Counted from the first letter of the stretch, positions 6,462 to 14,608 are shown. The stretch: DNA of 30,542 bases from Bacteroidales bacterium (GCA_004552385.1 SFOL01000012.1:1-30542), one strand, 5' to 3'. Translations and numbers: made by a program. Notes: generated by a model from the sequence alone, not told the origin.

Positions 6462-7559
6462 TTACAGGTTCTTTTCTTTGGCCATCTTTCTGGCGGCCTC
6501 TACTATCTCGGTTGGCGTCAGTATTACTCCGCTGCCGAGTCTGCCGAAGTGCTCCACGGGGATGCGCCCGTCCACGGCCAGGCGGACGTCGTCTATCATC
6601 TGGCCGGCGTTCAGCTCCACCACAAGCATGGCCTTCGCCCGCGACGCTGCCTTCGACAGGGCCTCTTTGGGGAATGGCCACAGTGTTATTGGCCTCAGGA
6701 GCCCCATCTTGAGCCCCTTGGCGCGGGCCATCTCCACCGCCTTGGTGCACACTCTCGCCGACGAGCCGAACGCCACGAGGATTATGTCGGAGTCGTCCGT
6801 CATAATCTCCTCGTACCTCACGCACTCCCTCTCGGCCTTGGCGTAGCGGTTCTCGCGGTCCTGGTTCTTCGCCTCCATTACGGCGGGGTCGAGCTCCAGG
6901 CTCGTGATGCGGTTTTTCTCCATGCGGTGGCGCATGGTGCCGTTGGCCGCCCACGGGGCGCGCTCCTCCACCTGGGCCTGCGTTAGCCTCGGCCTCGCCG
7001 CGGGGAGCACCACTTTCTCCATCATCTGGCCTATGGTCCCGTCGGCCAGTATCATGGCCGGGTTGCGGTATTCAAACGCCCAGTCGAATGCCACGGACAC
7101 GAAGTCTGCCATCTCCTGCACGCTCGCCGGCGCCAGCGTGAAGACGTGGTAGTCGCCGTGACCGCCGCCCCTGACGGCCTGGTAGTAGTCGCCCTGGCTC
7201 GGCTGAATGGTGCCGAGGCCGGGGCCGCCCCTCATCACGTTGACGATCAGGCCGGGCAGGTTGGCTCCGCACATGTATGATATCCCGCCCTGCATGAGGC
7301 TTATGCCAGGGCCTGACGACGACGTCATGGCCATCCGACCCGTGGCGGCGGCCCCGTATACCATGTGGATGGCGCCAATTTCGCTCTCCGCTTGTATCAC
7401 GGTCATGCCTGTCGAGGTCCATGGCCTCTCGGCCATCAGGGTCTCCAATATCTCGCTCTGGGGCGTTATGGGGTAGCCGAAGTAGGCGTCAGCGCCGCAC
7501 CGTATGGCGGCCATCGCCAAGGCCTCGTTGCCCTTCATCAGTCTTACGTCTTTGCTCAT
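6462..7559 (-). CDS. korA: 2-oxoacid:ferredoxin oxidoreductase, alpha subunit (Kor/Vor type)
   Basis: The alpha subunit, 365 residues. It opens with LMKGNEALAMAAIRCGADAYFGYPITPQSEILE, the pyrimidine-binding domain signature, then has QAESEIGAIHMVYGAAATG and TSSSGPGISLMQ, with NVMRGGPGLGTIQPSQGD in the middle. The Rossmann-like C-terminal part carries VAFGSSARV and GLLRPITLWPFP. It most resembles proteins I remember being annotated as VorB (3-methyl-2-oxobutanoate) or KorA in Bacteroidales, so specificity is open. The start is fixed by a 4-nt ATGA overlap with the upstream ferredoxin stop, which implies translational coupling. A longer open frame exists upstream but lies in the ferredoxin gene. 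Confidence 0.92.
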   Translation of the reverse strand: MSKDVRLMKGNEALAMAAIRCGADAYFGYPITPQSEILETLMAERPWTSTGMTVIQAESEIGAIHMVYGAAATGRMAMTSSSGPGISLMQGGISYMCGANLPGLIVNVMRGGPGLGTIQPSQGDYYQAVRGGGHGDYHVFTLAPASVQEMADFVSVAFDWAFEYRNPAMILADGTIGQMMEKVVLPAARPRLTQAQVEERAPWAANGTMRHRMEKNRITSLELDPAVMEAKNQDRENRYAKAERECVRYEEIMTDDSDIILVAFGSSARVCTKAVEMARAKGLKMGLLRPITLWPFPKEALSKAASRAKAMLVVELNAGQMIDDVRLAVDGRIPVEHFGRLGSGVILTPTEIVEAARKMAKEKNL

Positions 7560-7879
7560 TGCTTCTCTTGCAGCTCCTCCTGGAGCACCTGCGGCACCTT
7601 CGAGCGCCTGTATACCGTTATGCAGCCGTCGGGACATATAAGGGCGCAGCTCGCGCAGCCTATGCAACGGTCCGGCGCTGTCTGTTCCGAGTGGCGGAAC
7701 CCGCGCAGGTTGACACCCTCCGACAGGCGCAATGTGTGGGCGGGGCACTCGTATACGCACAGCTCGCACCCTTTACACCGCTCGGTGTCTATGTCCACGA
7801 CTCCTTGCTGCAGGGTGGCGTGGACTGCGCGCAGCACCACCTGGTGCGCCGCGTCGGCTATGCTGTTTTTTTGTGCCAT
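7556..7879 (-). CDS. korD: Ferredoxin-like subunit with two 4Fe-4S clusters
   Basis: A 107-residue electron-transfer subunit, the first gene of the operon. Two CxxCxxCxxxCP motifs are visible, CKGCELCVYECP near residue 35 and CIGCASCALICP near 73, each binding one 4Fe-4S cluster. The clusters would pass electrons from the thiamine site to free ferredoxin. The ATG at 7879 lies about 45 nt after a candidate promoter, and the stop overlaps the alpha-subunit start by 4 nt. The order ferredoxin-alpha-beta-gamma is a standard Kor/Vor layout. Confidence 0.92.
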   Translation of the reverse strand: MAQKNSIADAAHQVVLRAVHATLQQGVVDIDTERCKGCELCVYECPAHTLRLSEGVNLRGFRHSEQTAPDRCIGCASCALICPDGCITVYRRSKVPQVLQEELQEKQ

Positions 7880-8256
7880 TTCAATTCTTCGTTATCGGTG
7901 GCTCTCCCGGCCACAGCTCGTATGCAAAGAAAAAGATGCGGCGCGCCATGTCCAATGCGTATGTTACGCCGAGGAGCCAACAAGTGGCCGTGGTGGCGGT
8001 TTTTGGGGTGAAATCCCGTTATGCGTGGCGAGCTTTCGGGGCTGTGCCATGCCGTTTGGGGTGAAAAATGGCATGCCGGTCCCGCCGTCCTGTTATTTTC
8101 TCGCTATCGTTCGCGCGTGTCCGGCGGCTCTGCGCCGCGTTCGTATTCTGCGCGCGCGGTGGTGTCGCACGCTCCTGGCGCATGCTCTTTTTTAGGCGTG
8201 ACATGTCTTCCGGCGTTGGGCGTCGGGTAGGGGGCGCGGCGGCGCGTCATAAGCGT
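7880..8256. other. Long intergenic region upstream of the oxidoreductase operon
   Basis: About 440 bases separate the oxidoreductase operon from the esterase gene if the hairpin at 8257 is included. I find a candidate promoter at 7925-7955. A 12-nt direct repeat, TTTGGGGTGAAA, occurs at 8002-8013 and again at 8055-8066, the second copy flanked by TGCCAT...ATGGCA. Open frames of about 60 codons exist on both strands but look like GC-rich noise. No RNA gene was recognised. Confidence 0.4.
7925..7955 (-). promoter_or_regulatory. Candidate promoter of the oxidoreductase operon
   Basis: On the minus strand TTG (7955-7953) and TTTCTTTG (7932-7925) are 20 nt apart. The -7 box has one mismatch to TAnnTTTG. 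The start codon lies 46 nt downstream. Confidence 0.45.
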
Positions 8257-8301
8257 GGCGAAGCCCCCCTCCGCACTTTATGCGCGGAGGGGGGCTTCGC
8301 C
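8257..8301 (-). terminator. Perfect 18-bp hairpin after the esterase gene
   Basis: 8257-8274 is perfectly complementary to 8284-8301, with a 9-nt loop. It lies 22 nt past the esterase stop. There is no U-tract on the minus strand, so it is either an unusual terminator or a 3' RNA-stabilising structure. Confidence 0.6.
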
Positions 8302-8322
8302 AGCCTCTGTTGTCCTGGGGCG

Positions 8323-9138
8323 TTACTGGTTTCGCAATGCCTTGCCGAGCTCGGGAATCTCCCGCCCGATCTCCTTGGCGGCCATGCCGGCCACTATCGT
8401 CGCGCCTTCCACGTTCAGGTGGGTGTTGTCCTTTTTACCGTCGGGGTAGGCCTCGACTGTCCCGGGCTCAGCCCAGACGTATAGTTCGCGGCTCTTCTGC
8501 GGGCCGTATCCTTGCACCAGCTCGCGGGTCATCCCGTTCATGTCTATGAAAATAGCGCCTTCTTCCTCGGCAGCTTTGCGCGCGGCGGCCAGATATTCGC
8601 CGTGCGTCTCTATCAGGCTGTCGCCCTCGGCCTCGAGCATCTCGGCTTGGCCCGCCTTGTCGTCCTGCCCTATGGCGTCGGCCACTTTGGCGAAGTTGCG
8701 CCTGACGATCGAGCTGCATATAATAGGTGTCGCGCCCTTCTCTCTTGCCTCGCGAGCGAAGCGGCGAAGATTCTCCACGTAGTCCCCCCATGGCTCCGTG
8801 TGGCGGGCCGAGTCGGCTTTCTCGTCGTTGTGGCCAAACTGTATTACCACGTAGTCGCCTTTCGCGAGCGAGTCGCGCACGGTGTCCCATCGCCCTTGAT
8901 CAATGAAACTCTTGGTCGAGCGGCCGTTCACGGCGTGGTTGTGCACCACGACGGTGCTGTCGAACCACAGAGGCAGCATCTGCCCCCACCCGCGCTCCTG
9001 ATTGCCTTTGGCCAGAGGCTTGTTGGCCATGGTCGAGTCGCCAATCATGTATACGTTCTTCTTGGCCACGGTCGAGTCGCTGCAGGCGTATGCGGCGGCG
9101 ATGCCGGCGATGGCCAGTGCGGCCAGTCCTTTTCTCAT
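8323..9138 (-). CDS. SGNH/GDSL esterase, CE12 (rhamnogalacturonan acetylesterase-like), probable lipoprotein
   Basis: A 271-residue exported SGNH hydrolase, likely removing acetyl groups from pectic or other acetylated glycans. Block I is MIGDSTM with nucleophile Ser35. The oxyanion residues are the Gly and Asn of HNHAVNGRSTKSF and FGHNDEK. The Asp-His pair is in DNTHLNVEGA near residue 238. The combination GDST...GHND...THLN with about 250 residues fits carbohydrate esterase family 12. The N-terminus MRKGLAALAIAGIAAAYAC is a signal peptide ending at Cys19, so lipid anchoring is probable. It has no polysaccharide-utilisation neighbours, so the substrate is not given by context. Confidence 0.85.
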   Translation of the reverse strand: MRKGLAALAIAGIAAAYACSDSTVAKKNVYMIGDSTMANKPLAKGNQERGWGQMLPLWFDSTVVVHNHAVNGRSTKSFIDQGRWDTVRDSLAKGDYVVIQFGHNDEKADSARHTEPWGDYVENLRRFAREAREKGATPIICSSIVRRNFAKVADAIGQDDKAGQAEMLEAEGDSLIETHGEYLAAARKAAEEEGAIFIDMNGMTRELVQGYGPQKSRELYVWAEPGTVEAYPDGKKDNTHLNVEGATIVAGMAAKEIGREIPELGKALRNQ

Positions 9139-9173
9139 AATAGTCAGTCGTGTTTTGTGAAAATTTTTGATGC

Positions 9174-9194
9174 GGCGGGATGTTCCCGCCTTTT
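9174..9194. other. Short GC hairpin between the esterase gene and tonB
   Basis: GGCGGGA (9174-9180) pairs with TCCCGCC (9184-9190) and is followed by TTTT on the plus strand. It lies in the probable 5' leader of the minus-strand esterase. On the plus strand it would look like a weak terminator with no gene to terminate. Confidence 0.4.
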
Positions 9195-9391
9195 AACATT
9201 TCTCCGCGAAAGTAGTAATCTTGGGTCTCGTTATGTCACTTTGTGTGATGAAAAAGAAAAAAAAATCGGGCGACCATGTGCGTTCGCGCTGATTTATTTG
9301 CTATCTTGGCACTCGATTTCGGACGTATTCCGCGGTGGGATGCGCTGAGTCGTCGCATTGCTTGATTGTAACGTATAGTTAAACACACCTT

Positions 9392-10084
9392 ATGGAAGCC
9401 AAAAAAACACCTAAGGCCGACTTGGAGAACAAGAAGATTCTCTTCTCTGAGATCGGTCTGGCTGTGGCCCTCGGCATCACTCTGGCTGCTTTCGAGGCAA
9501 CGTCGCAAGACGTTACCATTCAGAACCTTGAGGTTCAGCAGGAGGAGGTCGTCGAGGAGGAGATGGTTCCTGTGACTACGCAGGACCAGGTAAAACCGCC
9601 ACCACCACCACCTCCACCACCTCCAGTGGCCGAGTCCCTCAATATCGTCGACGACAACACCGAGGTAGCTGAGGATTTCGACTTCAACTCCGAGATGGAA
9701 GAGGACGCCGAGGTCGAGATCCGAGAGGTTGAGGCCGAGGTCGTCGAGGAGGAGGAGCCTGCTGAGCAGGAGGTCTTCCTTATCGTTGAGCAGATGCCTG
9801 TGTTCCCCGGTGGCGACGCCGAGCTCCGCAAATATCTCGCTCAGTCGGTCAAGTACCCTGTCATCGCGCAGGAGAACGGCATTCAGGGCCGCGTCTTCGT
9901 CAAGTTCGTCATCGCTGCCGATGGCTCCGTGACGAATGTCGAGGTTGCCCGTCCGTTCGACCCGAACCTTGACAAGGAGGCGGTACGTGTCGTCAAGTCC
10001 ATGCCTAAGTGGACTCCTGGCAAGCAGCGCGGCAAGGCGGTGCGTGTGTCCTACACCGTGCCTATCAACTTCGTGCTTCAGTAG
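9392..10084 (+). CDS. tonB: Energy transducer TonB
   Basis: A 230-residue inner-membrane-anchored TonB that couples the proton-motive force to outer-membrane receptors. Residues about 15-36 form the single N-terminal membrane segment. A spacer follows with ten consecutive prolines near residue 68, preceded and followed by very acidic stretches (EEVVEEEM, EMEEDAEVEIREVEAEVVEEEE). The C-terminal TonB domain begins at about 133 with QMPVFPGGDAELRKYLAQ, then YPVIAQENGIQGRVFVKFVI and a terminal SYTVPINFVLQ. MPVFPGGDAEL...YP is the usual Bacteroidota form. The strongly negative spacer differs from the Lys-Pro-rich enterobacterial version. No exbB or exbD is adjacent. Confidence 0.95.
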   Translation: MEAKKTPKADLENKKILFSEIGLAVALGITLAAFEATSQDVTIQNLEVQQEEVVEEEMVPVTTQDQVKPPPPPPPPPPVAESLNIVDDNTEVAEDFDFNSEMEEDAEVEIREVEAEVVEEEEPAEQEVFLIVEQMPVFPGGDAELRKYLAQSVKYPVIAQENGIQGRVFVKFVIAADGSVTNVEVARPFDPNLDKEAVRVVKSMPKWTPGKQRGKAVRVSYTVPINFVLQ

Positions 10085-10120
10085 TCTGACCTTCGGGTCA
10101 CGACACGACTCTGAAATATT

Positions 10121-10160
10121 AAGGCCTGATGCTCATCCGAGCGTCAGGCCTTGTCTTTTC
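10121..10160 (+). terminator. Intrinsic terminator after tonB
   Basis: A 14-bp stem with one G-U pair (10121-10134 with 10139-10152), a 4-nt loop and a T-rich tail. A small UUCG tetraloop hairpin (TGACC/GGTCA at 10087-10100) precedes it, just after the stop codon. Confidence 0.85.
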
Positions 10161-10380
10161 CCCGACGTTATGCCAAGGCTTGCTCCTAAACTCCCCTTCC
10201 GCCCCATGTCCTGCGGCGGAAGCTCACACCGGCGCCGGCGCCACTCCCCGACACCGCTAACGCATCACGGCTCCGCCCGCCAAGTCACACGATCATAGCC
10301 GCTGTTCCGGCGCACATCCTCCCCAACTCGCCCCTGCCTCGCGGCACTTATGCCCCAATTGTCATAAAAAAGGCAAATCT
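10161..10380. other. Intergenic between tonB and panC
   Basis: The gap of about 400 bases between tonB and panC contains the tonB terminator and the panC promoter. In between are a hairpin CTTCCGCC/GGCGGAAG (10196-10222), a short GC palindrome near 10232, and an isolated CAATTGTCA at 10356. No gene is recognised. Confidence 0.4.
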
Positions 10381-10401
10381 CAATTGCCAATTGTCAATTG
10401 T
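10381..10401 (+). repeat. Three tandem CAATTGY heptamers
   Basis: Three contiguous copies of CAATTGY occupy 10381-10401, with a partial fourth (CAAG) after them and a related CAATTGTCA at 10356-10364. They overlap the -33 box and spacer of the panC promoter. Confidence 0.8.
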
Positions 10402-10413
10402 CAAGTAACTTTG
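10384..10413 (+). promoter_or_regulatory. Bacteroidota promoter for panC
   Basis: TTG (10384-10386) and TAACTTTG (10406-10413) are 19 nt apart, the spacing seen at the tRNA-Gln promoter in this window. The -33 element lies in the first heptamer repeat. The panC start is about 70 nt downstream. Confidence 0.6.
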
Positions 10414-10488
10414 CGCCCGATTGCCGCAGCCGCGCCTCGCCAAAAGGATAGCGGCCACGGCGCAATAGAATCATTAAGATACACAAAA

Positions 10489-11334
10489 ATGGATGTCGTC
10501 AGCACTGTCGCGGAGCTCAAAGCCCGCGTGGCGGATGCCCGTAAGGCCGGCCTCTCTGTCGGACTCGTGCCCACAATGGGCGCACTCCACGTCGGCCACC
10601 TCTCGCTCGTCAAGAGGGCGTGCGCCGAGAACGATTTCGTCGTGGTGAGCGTCTTCGTCAACCCTACGCAATTCAACAACCCTGAGGATCTGCGCACCTA
10701 CCCCCGCACCCTCGATGCCGATGTCGACCTTCTCAGCGCCAACACGTCGGCTGCCGTGGTTTTCGCGCCCGCTCCACAGGAGGTCTACCCCCAGCCGGAC
10801 ACGCGAGTGTTCTCTCTCGGACCCGTGGCCGAGGTCATGGAGGGGGCGCACAGGCCTGGCCACTTCAACGGGGTCTGCCAAATCGTCTCAAAGCTCTTCG
10901 CCTACGTCTCGCCGGATAAGGCATACTTCGGAGAGAAGGACTTTCAGCAGATCGCGGTCATTCGCCAGATGGTCAAGATATGCGACTTCAAGCTCGACAT
11001 AATCTCTTGCCCCATTGTCCGCGAAGCCGACGGTCTCGCAGTCTCGAGCCGCAACACACTCCTGACGCCCGAACACCGCAAGGCAGCCCCGCGCATACAC
11101 GCAGTCCTTGAGGAGTCTAAGGCGCTCGTCGGGCGGATGACCCCGGCTGAACTCATTAAGTGGACGACAGACAAGATCAACCAGGATCCGCTACTCTGCG
11201 TCGAGTACTACGAGATTGTCGACGCGCTCACGCTTCAGCCCATCGGCGACTGGTCCGAGTCCGACGCGCCGCACGGGTGCATAACCGTGCAGGCCGGCAA
11301 CGTAAGGCTCATTGACAACATTTCGCTCAAGTAA
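10489..11334 (+). CDS. panC: Pantothenate synthetase (pantoate-β-alanine ligase)
   Basis: Joins pantoate and β-alanine with ATP to make pantothenate, the vitamin B5 step of coenzyme A synthesis, in the cytosol. The 281-residue protein shows VGLVPTMGALHVGHLSLV (residues about 22-39, the HxGH nucleotidyltransferase motif), FVNPTQFNNPEDL, RPGHFNGVCQIVSKLF, FGEKDFQQ and the KMSKS-like VREADGLAVSSRN. I choose the ATG at 10489, which begins MDVVSTVAEL as in the family. An earlier in-frame start at 10384 lies within the promoter. panD follows after 25 nt, so two consecutive steps (β-alanine supply and use) are co-expressed. Confidence 0.96.
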   Translation: MDVVSTVAELKARVADARKAGLSVGLVPTMGALHVGHLSLVKRACAENDFVVVSVFVNPTQFNNPEDLRTYPRTLDADVDLLSANTSAAVVFAPAPQEVYPQPDTRVFSLGPVAEVMEGAHRPGHFNGVCQIVSKLFAYVSPDKAYFGEKDFQQIAVIRQMVKICDFKLDIISCPIVREADGLAVSSRNTLLTPEHRKAAPRIHAVLEESKALVGRMTPAELIKWTTDKINQDPLLCVEYYEIVDALTLQPIGDWSESDAPHGCITVQAGNVRLIDNISLK

Positions 11335-11359
11335 CACACTCACCCCCAAGCACGCTATC

Positions 11360-11713
11360 ATGTTCGTCACACTGATGAAGTCCAAAATCCACGACGTGTC
11401 GGTCACCCAGAGTGACCTTAACTACGTCGGGAGCATCACTATAGACGAGGACTTAATGGACGCCGCCGGCATAATGCGCAACGAGAAGGTCCAGGTGGTC
11501 AATAATAACAATGGTGAGAGGCTCGAGACATACGCCATCCCCGGCCAGCGCGGCTCAGGGGTAATATGCCTCAACGGGGCGGCGGCTCGCAAGGTGGCCG
11601 TCGGAGACGTGGTCATCATCATCTCTTACGCCATGATGACTGAGGACGAGGCCAGGGCTTTCAAGCCCAAGGTCATATTCCCCGACACCCTTACGAACAA
11701 GCTCGTGCTTTGA
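11360..11713 (+). CDS. panD: Aspartate 1-decarboxylase
   Basis: Makes β-alanine from aspartate for PanC. A 117-residue pyruvoyl enzyme that self-cleaves at Gly24-Ser25 (NYVGSITID), in the same position as in E. coli. Ser25 becomes the pyruvoyl group. Other family blocks are GERLETYAIPGQRGSGVICLNGAAARKVAVGD and IIISYAMMTEDEA. The start at 11360 (MFVTLMKSKIHDVSV) places the cleavage site correctly; an upstream in-frame start at 11312 would overlap panC. Its TGA overlaps the ATG of the next gene by one base (TGATG), suggesting translational coupling. Confidence 0.97.
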   Translation: MFVTLMKSKIHDVSVTQSDLNYVGSITIDEDLMDAAGIMRNEKVQVVNNNNGERLETYAIPGQRGSGVICLNGAAARKVAVGDVVIIISYAMMTEDEARAFKPKVIFPDTLTNKLVL

Positions 11714-14574
11714 TGCGTCACTTTCCCGGGCGCTTGCCTAATATTTTAAAAGGCTGGGCGGATGGCGGTTTGCACGTCTTCTGTCTGGCTTTTTTCGTTT
11801 ATATGCTCACTGTCGGCCCCGCCGTGTCTCTTTGGGATTCTGGCGAGTTCGTCTGTTGCGCTGCGGGTCTTGATGTCGGCCATCCGCCCGGCGCGCCGCT
11901 CTATTGGCTTCTCTTGCGGCTTGCCGTCATCCTTGCGCCAGCGGGCTCGGCCGCCATGGCCTGCTCGGTGGTTTCCGCCCTGTGCTGCGCCGGCGCTGCG
12001 GCGGTGCTTTCGCTTGTGGCGCGCGAGGTTCTCTTGTGGTGGGCTGAGGGGGGCGCGGCCCCGTCTCGCGCCTCGCTCCTTGTGGCTCAGACTGCGGCAG
12101 GCCTCTCTTGGGCGTTCGCTGACAGCGTGTGGGCGGCGGCTGTCGAGACCGAGGTCTATGGCGCGGCCGCCCTCATGTCTTTCTCTGTGCTTCTGCTCGC
12201 CATGCGGTGGCGCCGGACGGGGGGCGGGCGGCTTGTCGCCTTGGCCTGTCTGCTTGTCGGGTGCTCGGCCGGCGTCCATTGGCTCGGCTGGATTCTTCTC
12301 CCTGTCTCGTTCGCCGTGGTGGGTTCCAGGTTCAGCCGGCGCGCCGTTGTCATAGGCTTTTTTGCCGGCCTCGCCGCTGTCGCGCTTCTTGTCTGGCTCG
12401 CGTCGGGTCATTTTTTCGATCTCGCTTTCCTGTGCGACGTCGCCGCCGTCAACGTGCTCGGCCTGCCGGTTGGCGCGGGGTGGGGTGTTGGCGCGCTTAT
12501 CGTCCCCGTCGCGCTTCTGTTGGCGGCAGCCGCCTGGCGCGGCAGGATGGCGGGGCGGTGCGCGGCGGGGTGCCTCCTCGTCTCGCTCGGCTTCCTCTCC
12601 TATGCCGTTCCGCTGCTCCGCGGCGGTGTGGCGGAGGTCAGCGTAGGCGCTCCGTCTGACGCCCAGAGGCTATCGGACTATATGGCCCGCAGCCAATATG
12701 GCGAACGCCCGTTGCTCCGCGGCCCGTCTTACGCCTCGCGACCCGACGGTTTCGTCTACGAGGCGCGCATGGATTATTCCGACTCGCTCGGACGGTATGT
12801 GCCGGTGGCGCGCCCTGCCGACTATTCATTCCCGAGCTCGCAGATGTCATTTTTCCCGCGGATGACTTCCAGAGCCGACGAGGCCTTGTGGGCCTATAAT
12901 GTCTGGGCTTCGCCGAGCGGTTGGCCGGACTCCATCCCGTCTTTTGCCGACAATTTGCGCTTCTTCTTCTCCTATCAGCTCAACCATATGATGTTGCGCT
13001 ACGTCATGTGGAACTTCTGCGGCCGTCAGAACTCATTAATCGGCGATGGCGGCTACCTTTCCGGCAATTTCATTTGCGGCATACGTCCGCTTGACGACGC
13101 CCGCCTCCACATGGTGGAGTACGATTCGCCCGCCGACGGCATGTTCGCCCTCTTTGGCATACCTCTCGTCCTCGCCTTGGCGGGGCTCGTCGTCGCAGTG
13201 CGCCGAGCCCGCCTCCGCGTCTCGTTCGTGCTGCTCGTCTGGCTGCTCTTGGCGGGGCCGGCTTTGGTCGTGTTCCTTAATGTCCCGCCTTTTGAGCCGC
13301 GGGAGCGCGATTACGTCTTCTTGCCGCTTTTTGGAGTTCTTTGCGTCTTCATCGCCATCGCCCTGTGGCGAGTCTACTCTTCCTTGCGGGCGCGCGTCTC
13401 TTCCCGAGGCCTTTCGCTGGCTTGGACTTCGGCTCTCGCCATCGCAGTGCCGGCTCTCATGGCTTGCCAGGGCTTCGCGCCCCACGACCGCTCGGGCGAT
13501 AATCTTGTTGACGACCTTTCTGTCAGCGTGCTCAACCTTTGCCCGCCTAACTCGGTCATTGTCGTTGGCGGCGATAACGATACATACCCTTTGTGGTATG
13601 CGCAGCAGGTCCTCGGTTGCCGGCGCGATGTCCGTGTTGTCAATTTCGGACTTCTTTCGTCAGACTGGTATGTGGGGCGGATGATGAAGCCGAGCCGCGG
13701 GGCGGACGCTCTCGTCATGACACACGGAGCGTTGGCCCTCAGGCGTCAATTGCAACCGGCGTGGCTGCTGCCCGGCGCCGTGCCAGACACTTTGCCGCTC
13801 TCTTCTTTACGCCGTGCCGCCTCAACCGAGCTTGGCGAGAGTTTCTACCTGCCTACGTCGAACGTCAGCATCCGCATCGCCGGCCAGCCCGTCACTCTCA
13901 GCGTGGGCAAGCAGTCTCTCGAGCCCGCCGAGCTTCTCCTGCTCGAGATCCTTGACGAGAACCCCTCGCGCCCCGTCTGCCTCATGCCCGACGTCATACC
14001 CGCCGCCGAGCTTGGTCTTGCCCCCTACGTCCACGACGTTGGCCCCTTGGCCTACGTTGAGCCTGACACGGCTGCCATCTCCCCTCTCCGCCGTTGGCAG
14101 CTGCTTCACGGCGCGGTGAGCCTGCCCGATGCGCAGGACTATTGCCCGTCGCCAGACGAGGCCGATCAGCTCTCCCGCCTGCGCCTGCGCTCGTTCTGCG
14201 CCTCCGTGGCCGAGGAAGCCATCGCACGGGGAGACACCGATGCCGCGCTCACGGCGCTACGCTCCTCGCTCTCGTGGCAGCCGGCCGATTGCGGCGCGCC
14301 CGATGCCGACGCTTTGCGTGTGGCCAGGCTGCTTTATCGTGCCGGCGATGTCTATCTGTCACGCAAAGTGCTCACCACGCTCGCCTCGCGTCTCTCGCTC
14401 TCGCTCCGCAGGGCGCAAGCCCTCAGCCCGCACGCCCCCGCCACGGCCCATGCGCTCGCCGCGGGGCTAGCACCATTGGCGCTTGACCTTGTCGACGCTC
14501 TCCGCGAAACTGGCAATGCCGATGTAGCCATAGCGCTCGCCAACATCATCTCATCTTTGCCTGTCGCGGACTGA
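11713..14574 (+). CDS. DUF2723 multi-pass membrane protein (TMEM260/GT117-like)
   Basis: A 953-residue membrane protein of the DUF2723 family, related to TMEM260-type protein O-mannosyltransferases (GT117). An envelope glycosyltransferase role is inferred, not shown. The signature near residues 29-62 is typical: LTVGPAVSLWDSGEF then DVGHPPGAPLYWLL, where the acidic residues after the first membrane segment are expected to be catalytic. About a dozen hydrophobic segments fill the first 570 residues. A soluble part begins with VVGGDNDTYPLWYAQQVLG and VRVVNFGLLSSDWYV, and the last 150 residues are helical and TPR-like. It follows panD with a one-base overlap. Codon use is strikingly GC-rich, but so are the neighbours. 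It could be a glycosyltransferase acting on T9SS or lipoprotein cargo. Confidence 0.85.
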   Translation: MRHFPGRLPNILKGWADGGLHVFCLAFFVYMLTVGPAVSLWDSGEFVCCAAGLDVGHPPGAPLYWLLLRLAVILAPAGSAAMACSVVSALCCAGAAAVLSLVAREVLLWWAEGGAAPSRASLLVAQTAAGLSWAFADSVWAAAVETEVYGAAALMSFSVLLLAMRWRRTGGGRLVALACLLVGCSAGVHWLGWILLPVSFAVVGSRFSRRAVVIGFFAGLAAVALLVWLASGHFFDLAFLCDVAAVNVLGLPVGAGWGVGALIVPVALLLAAAAWRGRMAGRCAAGCLLVSLGFLSYAVPLLRGGVAEVSVGAPSDAQRLSDYMARSQYGERPLLRGPSYASRPDGFVYEARMDYSDSLGRYVPVARPADYSFPSSQMSFFPRMTSRADEALWAYNVWASPSGWPDSIPSFADNLRFFFSYQLNHMMLRYVMWNFCGRQNSLIGDGGYLSGNFICGIRPLDDARLHMVEYDSPADGMFALFGIPLVLALAGLVVAVRRARLRVSFVLLVWLLLAGPALVVFLNVPPFEPRERDYVFLPLFGVLCVFIAIALWRVYSSLRARVSSRGLSLAWTSALAIAVPALMACQGFAPHDRSGDNLVDDLSVSVLNLCPPNSVIVVGGDNDTYPLWYAQQVLGCRRDVRVVNFGLLSSDWYVGRMMKPSRGADALVMTHGALALRRQLQPAWLLPGAVPDTLPLSSLRRAASTELGESFYLPTSNVSIRIAGQPVTLSVGKQSLEPAELLLLEILDENPSRPVCLMPDVIPAAELGLAPYVHDVGPLAYVEPDTAAISPLRRWQLLHGAVSLPDAQDYCPSPDEADQLSRLRLRSFCASVAEEAIARGDTDAALTALRSSLSWQPADCGAPDADALRVARLLYRAGDVYLSRKVLTTLASRLSLSLRRAQALSPHAPATAHALAAGLAPLALDLVDALRETGNADVAIALANIISSLPVAD

Positions 14575-14608
14575 AACATTATAGGGCTGGTTGCGTAAAT
14601 TATTCGCG

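Noticed and set aside
5536..6846. A 436-codon plus-strand open frame across the korB and korA region
   Set aside because: Antisense to two strongly supported subunits with intact motifs. It has no family features and a His/Ala/Val-rich composition typical of antisense noise.
8019..8204. A 61-codon minus-strand frame in the gap before the esterase gene
   Set aside because: Low-complexity Arg/Ala-rich sequence crossing repeated DNA, with no promoter or homologue recognised.
9535..9831. A minus-strand frame with a run of ten glycines
   Set aside because: It is the complement of the proline run in TonB, not a separate gene.
11746..12411. A 221-codon antisense frame in the DUF2723 gene, and many others like it
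   Set aside because: All are shadows of a gene with clear membrane segments and family motifs.
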